A stretch of 13,406 bases of DNA, taken from positions 1 to 13,406 of the forward strand of contig SWDT01000188.1 of the NCBI GenBank assembly GCA_009193035.1, given 5' to 3'. Positions 1-7,524 of this stretch are shown piece after piece. Position 1 is the stretch's first letter, and the number at the start of each line of letters is the position of its first letter. This DNA comes from Halicephalobus mephisto. Its lineage: Eukaryota > Nematoda > Chromadorea > Rhabditida > Panagrolaimidae. A model generated the notes under the pieces. The model saw nothing but the letters and a program-made list of their open reading frames with translations, had not been told where the DNA came from and searched no databases. The position numbers and the translations under genes are program-made.

Positions 1-342
1 ACAAATAATATTCTTGAAGACTGTTACACAAAGTATCGAATAAAAGAAATCTTACTGACTGAATCAACTATAAATGCAGAGAAACAACGAGACTCGGTGG
101 TGAGAAAGTTATAACACCAAGTTCGAGGACATTCTGAAGAGTCGAGAACTTCTACGCTATTTATTACGACAGGTATATGAATTTAAGAATACAGTCTTCA
201 CTGTTCAAACCCGTAAACTGATTCATTAGAGACAATATCACTAATCATATATCTAGCTCGACGGCCAGTGATATTTTATTACATTATTCGATGTTCACTT
301 ATAAGCATAACGACCGATTTACACAAAACCAAAGCGATCTTC
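1..342. other. 3' flank of the first E2-like gene, otherwise empty
   Basis: No coding exon is supported here. The only signal is an AATAAA on the minus strand at 280-275, about 63 bases beyond the stop codon of the E2-like gene that ends at 343. The short reading frame at 291-533 on the plus strand is antisense to that gene's last exons and has no support of its own. Confidence 0.6.
275..280 (-). terminator. Polyadenylation signal of the E2-like pseudogene at 343-882
   Basis: AATAAA on the minus strand about 63 bases past the TAA at 345-343. The second E2-like gene in this window has its AATAAA at almost the same distance (about 66 bases) after its own stop, which supports both. Confidence 0.55.
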
Positions 343-882
343 TTACATGGCATGGTTCCCGGCCCTTGAATCAATTTACGAACCAGAAAGTCATGGCAAT
401 GGGTATCATACCATTCTCCATCAATCTAGTTGCAGAATTCACAACCTCTCCTGTAGATCTGAGCAATTTCGGGAATAAGAGATTCATCTGGAAATGGACC
501 ACTCAGAAGAGAGAAAGTACTAGGCAAAACTGAAATACACCGTACACAGAACCCACTGATAGATGAACAAACAAACCTTGTGGAATTGAGGAGCCAGAAC
601 ACCGGTCTTTCTTAAGTATATTCAACGAGGTAGCACCATTATCACCGATATTAGGATGGTAAATGGGAGTCGTGAAGACCCCTTTTGGTGATGTGAAATA
701 GTAGTTCCTCGGAACATGAATTCCACACCTGGAGGTCCCTTGTCTATGAAAGAAATCGCTGTCAATGAGCTTGGCGGTGACAGATCACATTCAATATCTA
801 AAAACTCTTGAATTCAACAAATAAACTATCATCTACAAACTTCCGATAATGAAACTAACTCTTTGAAGTTGTCTTCGCTCAT
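343..882 (-). pseudogene. UBE2D-like E2 ubiquitin-conjugating enzyme, decayed copy 1, active-site Cys replaced by Ser
   Basis: UBE2D-class E2s take ubiquitin from E1 on an active-site cysteine and pass it on with RING or HECT E3 ligases in the cytosol and nucleus. On the minus strand, exon 2 (about 804-577) gives SPKGVFTTPIYHPNI, with the E2 HPN motif, then NGATSLNILKK where UBE2D has NGSICLDILRS. Intron 576-530 (47 bp, GT-AG, phase 1) leads to exon 3 (529-412), VLPSTFSLLSGPFPDE and LIPEIAQIY. Intron 411-365 (47 bp) leads to exon 4 (364-343), ending AGNHAM-stop like the family's TQKYAM. Exons 3 and 4 are 118 and 22 bp, exactly as in the second copy at 10097-10683. Lesions seen: about 46 bases missing with a frame change near 725-740, an in-frame TAG at 428-426, and Ser (TCG, 628-626) at the catalytic position. 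Exon 1 (882-856, beginning MSEDNFKEL) with a 51-bp intron is tentative. The family call is firm; the state is most likely pseudogene. Confidence 0.85.
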
Positions 883-1095
883 TTACATAATACACTATTA
901 ATAGGAACCTGGGAAATAGGCTTAAGCCAAGAAATACAGTCGTCTATCTGCACTTCATCCATAATCATCAGATATCTTAGTTTTGAAGATAAAAAGACCC
1001 AATCCACAGCAAGCACTCATACTGATTTTTGACTGATAAACATGAAATCAACGTGTATAAGTTCCCAATACTCGAACAGAAACGCACAATTGACT
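883..1095. other. Intergenic, upstream of the E2-like copy and the small secreted gene
   Basis: No coding signal. The segment separates the minus-strand E2-like gene from a possible plus-strand gene starting at 1096. A TATAAG at 1056-1061 lies 35 bases ahead of that start and could be its promoter, although it would leave a very short leader. Confidence 0.4.
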
Positions 1096-1396
1096 ATGAT
1101 TACGTAAGATCTCGTGGGAACAATAGATAAACTCCACCGAATGTTTTCTTAGTGGATATTTATTCAGCAGTGGGAGGGTGATTTCTTCAAGAAGCTTTCT
1201 GTTCCCTCTTTCATGCACATTGCTACTTTGTTGTTGGGTTCTTTGTTCCGGTAATACGACTGAAGATAATGCCAATCACAAGCCGAACGCTCAGACATTG
1301 ACACAGATCATCAAAAGGCAGTGGATTTTAAATGGTAATCAAATAACTAGTAGTTCTTATGAGGGTGAAAATGAAACAAATACTTTACCTTTATAG
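1096..1396 (+). CDS. Putative small secreted peptide precursor, two exons
   Basis: I do not recognise this gene. ATG at 1096 opens an 8-base exon (1096-1103), then a strong donor GTAAGA starts a 64-bp intron (1104-1167) ending TATTCAG. Exon 2 (1168-1396) continues in frame to TAG. The predicted protein is 78 residues. It starts MITSGRVISSRSFLFPLSC and runs into a Leu/Cys-rich hydrophobic core, a good signal peptide with likely cleavage near LCSG. The remainder is hydrophilic, carries two N-glycosylation sequons (NTT, NET) and a dibasic Lys-Arg in QIIKRQWILNG. Cleavage after Lys-Arg would release a 25-residue peptide starting with Gln, an arrangement common in peptide hormone or secreted-peptide precursors. 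That role is inference. The splice model rests on the need for an ATG and on good splice sites; further exons cannot be excluded. Confidence 0.4.
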
Positions 1397-1516
1397 AGCA
1401 TTCAATCTTATATGTTGGTGGTTTTCATTTTGATCGAATTTCTTAGTCTTCTAAAAATGCCTCAGAAAGGCAATTATCATCAATCTAAACGCAACTACAA
1501 CAAAAAAGGTGACTCT

Positions 1517-2026
1517 CCTCATAAGCTTTCTCTATAGAAAGCGTTCCAAAATTTGTAGTTATTCTCGCCACAAGGTATTCAAGAGCGGAATTCAATGTTT
1601 ACCTCAAACTTGGGTAATTAAACCGAAGAGAAACTCGTCGCTTCCACTCTTGTATTTCCCCAATCTTTTCCATTCTATAAAGGTCAGTCAATAGTGTTTA
1701 TGTGAAAAGAGAACGAATTATAGAGAGCACAGCAGACTAATAGAATTGCTGTGAACGCTCTTCTTGTCGGAGATAAGCCAGTTCGTTCTCTTTTCAGTTT
1801 CTCTTCCCCCAGTGCTCATATCTACTTACTATATTTCAGCAAGAAAACCCTTTCGCCCGCTGTTCATTTGATCAAAGAGATTGGCCACATACAAGAGTGG
1901 AAGCGATGACTTTCTCTTCGGTTTAATTACCCAAGTTTGAGGTAACATTGAATTCCGCTCTTGAATATCTTGTGGCGAGAATAACTGCAAATTTTGGAAC
2001 GCTTTCTTTATAGGAAGCTTATGAGG
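1517..2026 (+). mobile_element. Element A: 510-bp foldback/MITE-like element with long terminal inverted repeats
   Basis: The left arm (1517-1665) and right arm (1879-2026) are near-identical in inverted orientation for about 150 bp. Both begin CCTCATAAGCTT and run through ACCTCAAACTTGGGTAATTA. There is no coding capacity. The interior contains a further imperfect palindrome: GAAAAGAGAACGAA at 1704-1717 pairs with TTCGTTCTCTTTTC at 1782-1795, and CACAGCA at 1728-1734 with TGCTGTG at 1747-1753. The interior matches the reverse complement of element B at 12090-12593, for example around GTCAGTCAATAG and GCTCATATCT. A and B are therefore two copies of one non-autonomous family in opposite orientation. 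I see no convincing target-site duplication, so the superfamily is undetermined. Confidence 0.85.
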
Positions 2027-2530
2027 AAAATAATTTTCATATTTTGGTTGTCAGTAACTGCTCTCTTGGAATCTTTCCTTCTCTCTTTCGTCAGGGTGGT
2101 CTTGTTCTGTCCTTTTTGAGACTGGTTGATTTGATAGTTGGACTAATCACACCAGTCAGGTAACCAAAAAGACTGATTTAAAAAAATATTACATCATCCA
2201 CATTCGGCTAATGATATTGTATTATTTTCCACAATGCACAGATCACCGAGATGATGTTGCAACAACTGATTGAATACAGAAGTCCACTTAGTAATGTGAT
2301 TAATACATCACGAGTATAGATACTCTCCAAGTAGTCGTGATTCCTATCAAGTATAAATTTGAAATCATTGAATTCCAATGTACTTTTATCTTTTAAAGCT
2401 TAATCTAGTGGAACCTTCCCCTATCTGAAATCGAAAATTATGGAAGTCTCTAGAAAATCGTGTCGAAATAATTTCTAAAAAACACTTCCACTTTCTATCA
2501 AAGCATGGTTGTCAGAGATTGAGAAAACAG
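2027..2530. other. Intergenic, no feature recognised
   Basis: AT-rich sequence between element A and the 3' end of the histidine-rich gene. I see no exon-like frame, RNA gene or repeat shared with the rest of the window. Confidence 0.5.
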
Positions 2531-2538
2531 TTTATATT
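2531..2538 (-). terminator. Probable polyadenylation region of the His-rich gene
   Basis: AATATAAA on the minus strand. It lies in the same 3' context (ATTGTTGA, then ACTAT and ATCTGT) as the canonical AATAAA of the plus-strand duplicate at 3785-3790, so the two copies share their 3' ends. The hexamer here is a variant. Confidence 0.4.
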
Positions 2539-2621
2539 CACAGATAATAGTGAGAAATCAACAATACAAAGTTAAGAGTTATCGCACAATCTAATTATGC
2601 TGAGAGATAGTCTCTAGGAAA

Positions 2622-2789
2622 TTACCAGTGATGGTGGTGATGATGTCCATGGTGATGTCCATAGTGGTGATGGTCGTAGAAGTGCCCGTGGTGATAATCA
2701 TGATGGTGATCGTAATGATGATCGTAATGATGATGGTGATCATCGTAGTGATGAGGATAGTAGTGATGGCTGTGACCGTGTCCAAACAT
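2622..2789 (-). CDS. Small histidine-rich protein, intact copy
   Basis: A single-exon frame of 55 residues starts at ATG 2789-2787 and stops with TAA at 2624-2622. It begins MFGHGHSHHYYPHHYDDHHH and ends in six consecutive His and a Trp. Thirty of the 55 residues are His; most others are Tyr, Asp and Gly, with one Pro and no Cys, Lys or Arg. There is no signal peptide or membrane segment. Such runs typically bind Zn, Cu, Ni or haem, but the role here is not known. A TATA box (TATAAAAGTCC, 2915-2905) lies about 115 bases upstream. The same region read one base out gives an Ile/Thr-rich frame on the same strand, which is an artefact of the CAT/CAC repeats. The frame given here is supported by the promoter, by the homologous start context and by the duplicate at 3568-3765, whose best frame is also His-rich. 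Confidence 0.75.
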   Translation of the reverse strand: MFGHGHSHHYYPHHYDDHHHHYDHHYDHHHDYHHGHFYDHHHYGHHHGHHHHHHW

Positions 2790-2904
2790 CGTTATTTTCT
2801 TCAGTGAAGTCTGAGGGGAATAAATTCAAAGCAGAGAGCTGAACAACAACTAGTTTCAACCGATTATCGAAGACGACAATAGAATGGAGTTATGGAAAAT
2901 CAAA

Positions 2905-2915
2905 GGACTTTTATA
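2905..2915 (-). promoter_or_regulatory. TATA box of the His-rich gene
   Basis: TATAAAAGTCC on the minus strand, about 115 bases before the ATG. The plus-strand duplicate has TATAAAAGTCC at 3432-3442. Downstream leader sequence is also shared, for example TTGTTCAGCTCTCTGCTTTG, which gives the leader on both sides. Confidence 0.7.
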
Positions 2916-2942
2916 GACGACAATTTCACCAGGACACACCTC

Positions 2943-3002
2943 GATTACGTATCAACAACCGTGAGACCAAATGAATCACTCAAAACGGGGGAACATTACG
3001 TC
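2943..3002 (-). promoter_or_regulatory. Upstream promoter blocks of the His-rich gene
   Basis: Three blocks on the minus strand are shared, in the same order, with the duplicate gene: GACGTAAT (3002-2995), CGTTTTGAGTGATTCATT (2987-2970, 18 of 18 bases identical) and ATACGTAATC (2952-2943). The sequences between them are more diverged. TGACGTAA and ACGTAAT resemble bZIP-type sites; which factor binds is unknown. Confidence 0.6.
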
Positions 3003-3332
3003 AAAGATTAAATCGTTTCATGGTGTTGAGATAAAGCATTTGTATTAAGATTGGTGATATTGAAAGATGAAAATATGGAACACGAACGTAATTATATGAT
3101 ACGAATAATAAAAAAACTCACATAATTGCTACTTTATTCTTTTTTCGGGAATGAATGTAAGAAATGGAAGTTTATTGCTTCTCAAATCCCATAATGTTCT
3201 ATTTTGTGATGATTGATAATTTCTTTGTTATCATTTATTTCACATAATTTCACTCATATTTCGAACGTCTTCAGTTCTGTGTATTACGTACTTTACTATA
3301 AATATCTTACTATCACAGAAAGTGGGATCTCT
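3003..3332. other. Spacer between the two divergent His-rich genes
   Basis: About 330 AT-rich bases between the two conserved promoter blocks. Nothing coding is supported. This is the centre of the inverted duplication and could hold elements shared by both promoters, but I see no clear symmetric motif in it. Confidence 0.45.
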
Positions 3333-3404
3333 GACGTAATTTGCTGTCTCGTTTTGAGTGATTCATTGCTTTCCCACTGCTCTCCTAGGCTATCATACGT
3401 AATC
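3333..3404 (+). promoter_or_regulatory. Upstream promoter blocks of the second His-rich copy
   Basis: GACGTAAT at 3333-3340, CGTTTTGAGTGATTCATT at 3350-3367 and ATACGTAATC at 3395-3404 match the inverted blocks at 2943-3002 in order and approximate spacing. Their preservation while the coding part has changed suggests recent duplication or a promoter still in use. Confidence 0.6.
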
Positions 3405-3431
3405 AAAGCATGTCCTGATAAAAGTCTCTGA

Positions 3432-3442
3432 TATAAAAGTCC
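3432..3442 (+). promoter_or_regulatory. TATA box of the second His-rich copy
   Basis: TATAAAAGTCC, identical to the core at 2915-2905 on the other strand. The leader that follows (TTGTTCAGCTCTCTGCTTTG) is also shared with the intact copy. Confidence 0.65.
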
Positions 3443-3567
3443 TTCAATTTCCGTAACTCCATCATATTGTTTTCTTCAATTGTCAACTGGAACTAGCTAT
3501 TGTTCAGCTCTCTGCTTTGGATTTATTTCGTTGAGAACTTATAAAAAAATGTCCCTTTTCCACACAT

Positions 3568-3765
3568 CTCTTCGGTCATCACTGCCATCCTCATCATACC
3601 ATCACCATCATCAACGGCCTACACCACCATGGACACCACAACGGTCATCATCACCATGAGCATTTCCATTTTGGACACCATCATGGGCATCATCACATTG
3701 CTGATTTACAAATATTGTCCCTCAGCATTGAAACTAGTAGTAATTTTCTAATTATATATTGTTGA
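3568..3765 (+). pseudogene. Histidine-rich protein, diverged copy without a start codon
   Basis: The frame that corresponds to the intact copy reads FGHHCHPHH, then LHHHGHHNGHHHHEHFHFG and HHHGHHHIADL, and runs to TGA at 3763-3765. At the place where the intact copy has ATG (before FG) this copy has CTC (3568-3570). No ATG lies in this frame back to the upstream stop at 3532-3534. The first ATG after the TATA box, at 3549, opens another frame and gives only 36 residues, Ser/Pro-rich with one short His run (ends 3659). A short patch (TITIIN) looks like two compensating shifts, because the neighbouring frame there reads YHHHH. The C-terminal Trp and stop of the intact copy are missing, so the frame runs on. 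It is most likely a decaying duplicate. A use of the shorter frame, or an unseen upstream exon, cannot be ruled out. Confidence 0.6.
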
Positions 3766-3784
3766 CTTCCTACTATAATCTGTA

Positions 3785-3790
3785 AATAAA
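3785..3790 (+). terminator. Polyadenylation signal of the second His-rich copy
   Basis: AATAAA about 20 bases after the last in-frame stop. The surrounding sequence is homologous to the 3' end of the minus-strand copy at 2531-2560. Confidence 0.55.
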
Positions 3791-4579
3791 GATTGAGTTC
3801 CCTAAATCTGTGACAACCACACTTTTATAGAGATTAGAGGTCACATTGATTCTTATGAATTATTTGACTAGAATTTGTATTAATTTTTAGAAAATTTAAT
3901 AATTCTCAATTTTAAATGTTGTTGTCAGAAATGTCCACTTAATTTAATTTCAAGAAGTTTCAACCCATGCTTGAGTGTTCTCATTGGAATTCGAACCTTC
4001 TTTAATTCATAATTACTGGGAATTACAACTATTTAAAAAATGTTCGCATTCATAGAGAATGTGCTAAATGAGTTTCGTACTTACTTCGTTCAGTTGCTGT
4101 AAAATTGTTTCAGTGACTTGTACATTATAGAAAACAGAACGATGTTATCAGTGGATCATAAGTGCTGTCAAATACAGTTAGGGTTTAGTCGTTCATAAAG
4201 CTGGATCCGAGGGAGAAAAAGAATTTCATAACTTACAGTTACGATATAATAATCACTGTACTACAAGATTAAGATATCGTAACTTTAATATGTAAATTGA
4301 AGAATGAAAGGAATAATTTTAAAAACAATTTCATACGTTTATTCAACATAAGCGTTAAGACTGTCGATAATTCCAGCATTTCACTCCGGCTGATCTCATT
4401 TTTCTTTTATAAGTCTTCTTGATTACTAGATTGGCATGATTCGTCCAAACACCAAAATAGTTTTTGAGAGAAAAACCTGTCATAAAAAAAGAAAAAGTCA
4501 TAAAGAAGAATTATACAAGACTCATACGTTGGTTTAAAAATCCACGACTACATCTAATTAAAGCCCAGTACTTTTATTT
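3791..4579. other. Intergenic, no feature recognised
   Basis: Nearly 800 AT-rich bases with many stops in all frames. GGTTCGAATTC on the minus strand near 3990-4001 resembles a tRNA B box, but no A box or cloverleaf accompanies it. Confidence 0.5.
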
Positions 4580-4737
4580 ATAAGCTTTCTTCATAGAAAG
4601 CGTTCCAAAATTTAGATAATTCCCACAAGAATTCAAGAGCGAATCAATGTTACCTCAAACTTGGGTAATTAAACCGAAGAGAATGAATGTATTTCTCTGT
4701 TCAGGAAACGCGGCTTTTTTTCTCTTCTGTCAGATCT
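4580..4737 (+). repeat. Left terminal inverted repeat of element C
   Basis: It starts ATAAGCTTTCTTCATAGAAA, a 7-base-stem hairpin (GCTTTCT/AGAAAGC), and contains the family core ACCTCAAACTTGGGTAATTA. The inner end, up to AGATCT, pairs with 9282-9287. Confidence 0.8.
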
Positions 4738-5293
4738 GGAAGCAACGAAGAAGAACAAGGTCTGAGAGGAAGCGCTAGACCAGAAAATACCAATCAGCAT
4801 GCGTACTAGCAATTTTGCCCTTTATTCAGTGTTACAAAGTAGGTTAGTGAACTTGTCCCAACCTAGCAATGTTAATTTAAAAACTAAAAAAACTAAGTAC
4901 GACACTCCATCATACATGATCAATGTTTAGTCAATCAAATCTAGCATTTCTTACGAGATATAATTTAGAAACCTATCCTAGAGCCTTATTGTCATCTATT
5001 TCTGCTGATACAGACCTTCTGTTATTCACTGTATATATTCATCAGTAGAATCATAATATATCAGAACCTTGTTAGTTTCCGGACAATTTGGTGACTAATA
5101 TTTTACATTACTTATTTGTTCTATTCTCTAGAACAACCGCTCAGAACATTACACGATAATCTTGTGTTGAAACCTTAAACTTAATATTCCAACTGATATC
5201 TAGGAAGTTATGGATATCTGGACTTTGTCTAATTCCCTTAAAGTATATGTTGGTGTAAGAATATCACAAGAACTTTTTACTCAGACAGCAAAT
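4738..5293. other. Interior of element C left of the Merlin insertion, non-coding
   Basis: AT-rich, with stops in all frames. I see no transposase remnant and no resemblance to the interiors of elements A and B. Confidence 0.45.
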
Positions 5294-5301
5294 TAAAAAA
5301 G
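5294..5301. repeat. Merlin target-site duplication, left copy
   Basis: TAAAAAAG directly precedes the element; the same 8 bases follow it at 6854-6861. Merlin elements make 8-9 bp duplications, so the length fits. Confidence 0.75.
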
Positions 5302-5630
5302 GGCTAGAGTACCGTATCATACCCGTGGAGTTCGAAGTATACTTTACCTCATACGATTCCCTCTAACGCGCTATACGATGTGGAAATCTCAGGGCGCGGA
5401 AATAACTCTGTGAACGTGCGCAATTCAATTGTAATTTATGCCAATGAGGTTTTCGTGGAACGTGAACTTAAGTCTTGACACGAACCTTGAGGCGCATTGA
5501 AAATAATTTGAATAATTTTGGCGGATTTTACCGTTTGTTTCCAATCGTAATTTTCTATCGTTCAGTTTTGGCTATTATTTTGTATTGTTTGGTATTTATT
5601 TCAAGCGTTAAATTCAATTTCTACGTAAAG

Positions 5631-6577
5631 ATGAATTGTTCACGGCTGTCAAAAATTGCGCTACGATTCAACGTATTTGTCGTGGCATCGTTGTCTTATG
5701 TCTTTTGATCCAATCGTGGTTCCTTGGGGGTGTTTCGATGTAGAAAAGGTGGCAATTGTTCAGAGCAAGGTATTGTTATCGGCAGGTGGTTTGATGGAAT
5801 GAAGTTGAACATTAAGACAATGCTGAGGTAAGAAGACAATATTTTTTATCTTATAGTTGTTTTTTCAGCCTTATGTACAGTTTTTCACACATGGATACAT
5901 ATGATGAAGCTATACACGAAGCACGCCGCTTCATCGCAATATCAAGATGTCCCGTGAAACCGTATCCAACTGGTACCAACACTGCCGGGAAATCATTATC
6001 GAAGATTACTTGTCCCGACAAGCGTTGCGTGGGCAAATCGAAGGGCCTGGTCACATAGTTCAGATTTATGAATCCAAGTTTGATCGTCGAAAGTATAGTC
6101 GTGGTCGCAGAATCAAAGAACACTGGTTATTAAGTTTTTTGGTTTAAAATTCCATGATATATGCTTTCCGGAATGATTGAGGACAAGTCGGAAGACTTCC
6201 GCCTTGAAATTTGTTCAAATAACAAACGATCCGCCGATTCGCTCATTCCACTCATACAGAAGCATATGATGCCAGGGTCAATTATACGAACTGACTATTG
6301 GCGCGCGTATCTCGGTTTGTCAAAGGTCGGCTATACCCATGAACGTGTTAATCATTCTGATCCAGAACACTGATTCGTTTCTAATGAGAACATTCACACA
6401 CAACGAATTGAAAGCACATGGCGCCCGGCCAAGGATTCCTTTCGATCCCGACGTATTACTGATGAACACTTTGCCGATACAATGATCGAGTATCAATGGA
6501 GAAGAGAAATCAAAAAGAATGGGATGAATCTTTTCGATGAATTAATCACCGTAATTAAGCGTCAGTATCCAATTTAA
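5631..6577 (+). pseudogene. Merlin transposase, DDE type, broken
   Basis: The enzyme would cut and paste the element through a DDE active site. The N-terminal part shows a Cys-based zinc-finger-like stretch (HRCLMSFDPIVVPWG, then FRCRKGGNC) followed by GRWFDGMKLNIKTMLS. A 41-bp GT-AG intron (5828-5868, ending TTTTTTCAG) joins this in frame to LMYSFSHMDTYDEAIHEARR. Then come TVSNWYQHCRE, VQIYESKFDRRKYSRGRR, RSADSLIPLIQKH, GSIIRTDYWRAYLGL, VNHSDPE, HTQRIESTWRPAKD and a C-terminal LFDELITVIKRQYPI ending with TAA at 6575-6577. Breaks: a frameshift near the G run at 5726-5730, another near 5940, about 35 extra bases near 6133-6170 (possibly a second, decayed intron), and TGA at 6371-6373. The first catalytic Asp (family: IDES) is Tyr (TAT, 6067-6069). 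The second Asp (6293-6295) and the Glu (6410-6412) remain. The start near 5631 is uncertain. Confidence 0.88.
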
Positions 6578-6635
6578 ATTGAAGGATTCCATCACGCTAT
6601 TTATAAATTCGCGGACATCTTAGTCTTAGGGTTGA

Positions 6636-6688
6636 ACTCTATGCTCTAGATTTTAGACTCTAGACTCTAAGCTCTAAGCTTAGACTCA
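6636..6688. repeat. Short degenerate tandem repeat in the Merlin 3' region
   Basis: Units related to TAGACTC/TAAGCTC (7-8 bases) repeat about six times just after the transposase stop and before the right terminal repeat. It is likely a local slippage product within the element. Confidence 0.55.
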
Positions 6689-6853
6689 GTTTTTGGCTCG
6701 TGTGATTTCTGTGAAAATTTTGGAAGTTTATAATTTTGAACTTAGTTGTTTCCGCATCTTGGGATTTCCACCATCATATTGAGCGCGTTGAGGGGAATCG
6801 TATGAGGTAAAGTATACTTCGCAACTCCACGGGTATAATACGGTACTCTTACC

Positions 6854-6861
6854 TAAAAAAG
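6854..6861. repeat. Merlin target-site duplication, right copy
   Basis: TAAAAAAG immediately after the right end of the Merlin element, identical to 5294-5301. Confidence 0.75.
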
Positions 6862-7466
6862 TTTTTATTCATTTTTACAGTAAGTAGTGTATTGAAAGGG
6901 AACTCAAATGATATCTAGAAGATTCAGAAGTAGACGTTCTTGAATATTATTAAAAATTTATAACAAAAAATTTATTGAGAGCAATGCTGGATAGTATTCA
7001 CAAGCTTTCAAAGCCGCAATTTCTTCGATACTATCCTAAAATAGTTTTTGGACATTGACCTAACGCTTGAAGTTAAAGTCGCATTATCTATCATCATCAT
7101 AGGAGCAATAAAGATGATAATCGGTCACCGCCCATTCTGAGGAGCTCTACACTATATTTTAATGATGAATTATTATGATGTCACTTGACTAAATTTAATT
7201 CATAATTGCTCAAATGATCTTTCAGTGATTTTTAAGTCCTGTGCATTACATTACTGCAATGATAATTAGTCTGACTTCTTTACATTAATTGTATATTTGA
7301 CGTACATTTAGTGAATCTATGTATGACAAAGTGCATATTAAGTTCTCCATCTCTAATAGTAGTTATCTAATTTCCGGGAAGCAACAGAGAGAATTGGAAA
7401 AATTAATCGTGATAGCAGTCCAAACTAAAATGAACTGATAAAGCACTACTTTCTGAGAGAAATTTC
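6862..7466. other. Interior of element C, upstream region of the secreted-protein gene
   Basis: About 600 AT-rich bases with no coding signal. This is the presumed upstream regulatory region of the gene starting at 7525; apart from the TATA box that follows I recognise no site. Confidence 0.45.
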
Positions 7467-7477
7467 TATATAAAAAG
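7467..7477 (+). promoter_or_regulatory. TATA box of the secreted-glycoprotein gene
   Basis: TATATAAAAAG lies about 50 bases before the first ATG (7525). This puts the transcription start near 7500 and gives a short 5' leader. Confidence 0.65.
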
Positions 7478-7524
7478 AGTAATGAAAACAGGATCTGACA
7501 TAGTTGACTTCACATTCAGCTCCA

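Larger units (their letters stand above)
5302..6853 (+). mobile_element. Merlin-superfamily DNA transposon, 1552 bp, inactive
   Basis: The terminal inverted repeats begin GG and share AGAGTACCGTAT, ATACCCGTGGAGTT, CGAAGTATACTTTACCTCAT and ACGCGCT over about 75 bases, at 5302-5372 and inverted at 6781-6853. An 8-bp TAAAAAAG duplication flanks the element. The interior encodes a transposase of the Merlin/IS1016 (IS1595-related) type. TIRs starting GG and an 8-bp duplication are established Merlin traits. The element carries several disabling changes and is nested inside element C, so it inserted after that structure formed, if C is a single element. Confidence 0.9.

Noticed and set aside
2591..2785. 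An Ile/Thr/Met-rich minus-strand frame
   Set aside because: It is the CAT/CAC-repeat region read out of frame; the His-rich frame 2622-2789 has the promoter and the homologous start context.
3213..3431. A 72-residue plus-strand frame
   Set aside because: It covers the conserved promoter blocks of the second His-rich copy and has no domain or conserved reading frame.
3990..4001. GGTTCGAATTC on the minus strand as a tRNA B box
   Set aside because: No A box, anticodon arm or acceptor pairing is found upstream at tRNA spacing.
5475..5708. A hydrophobic 77-residue frame as a membrane protein
   Set aside because: It lies within the Merlin element, starts inside its 5' region and merges into the broken transposase; it is better read as transposon leader and decayed N-terminus.
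6133..6170. A second canonical intron in the Merlin transposase
   Set aside because: The extra bases begin with GT but have no AG at the required place; a decayed intron or an insertion are equally possible, so it is only mentioned.
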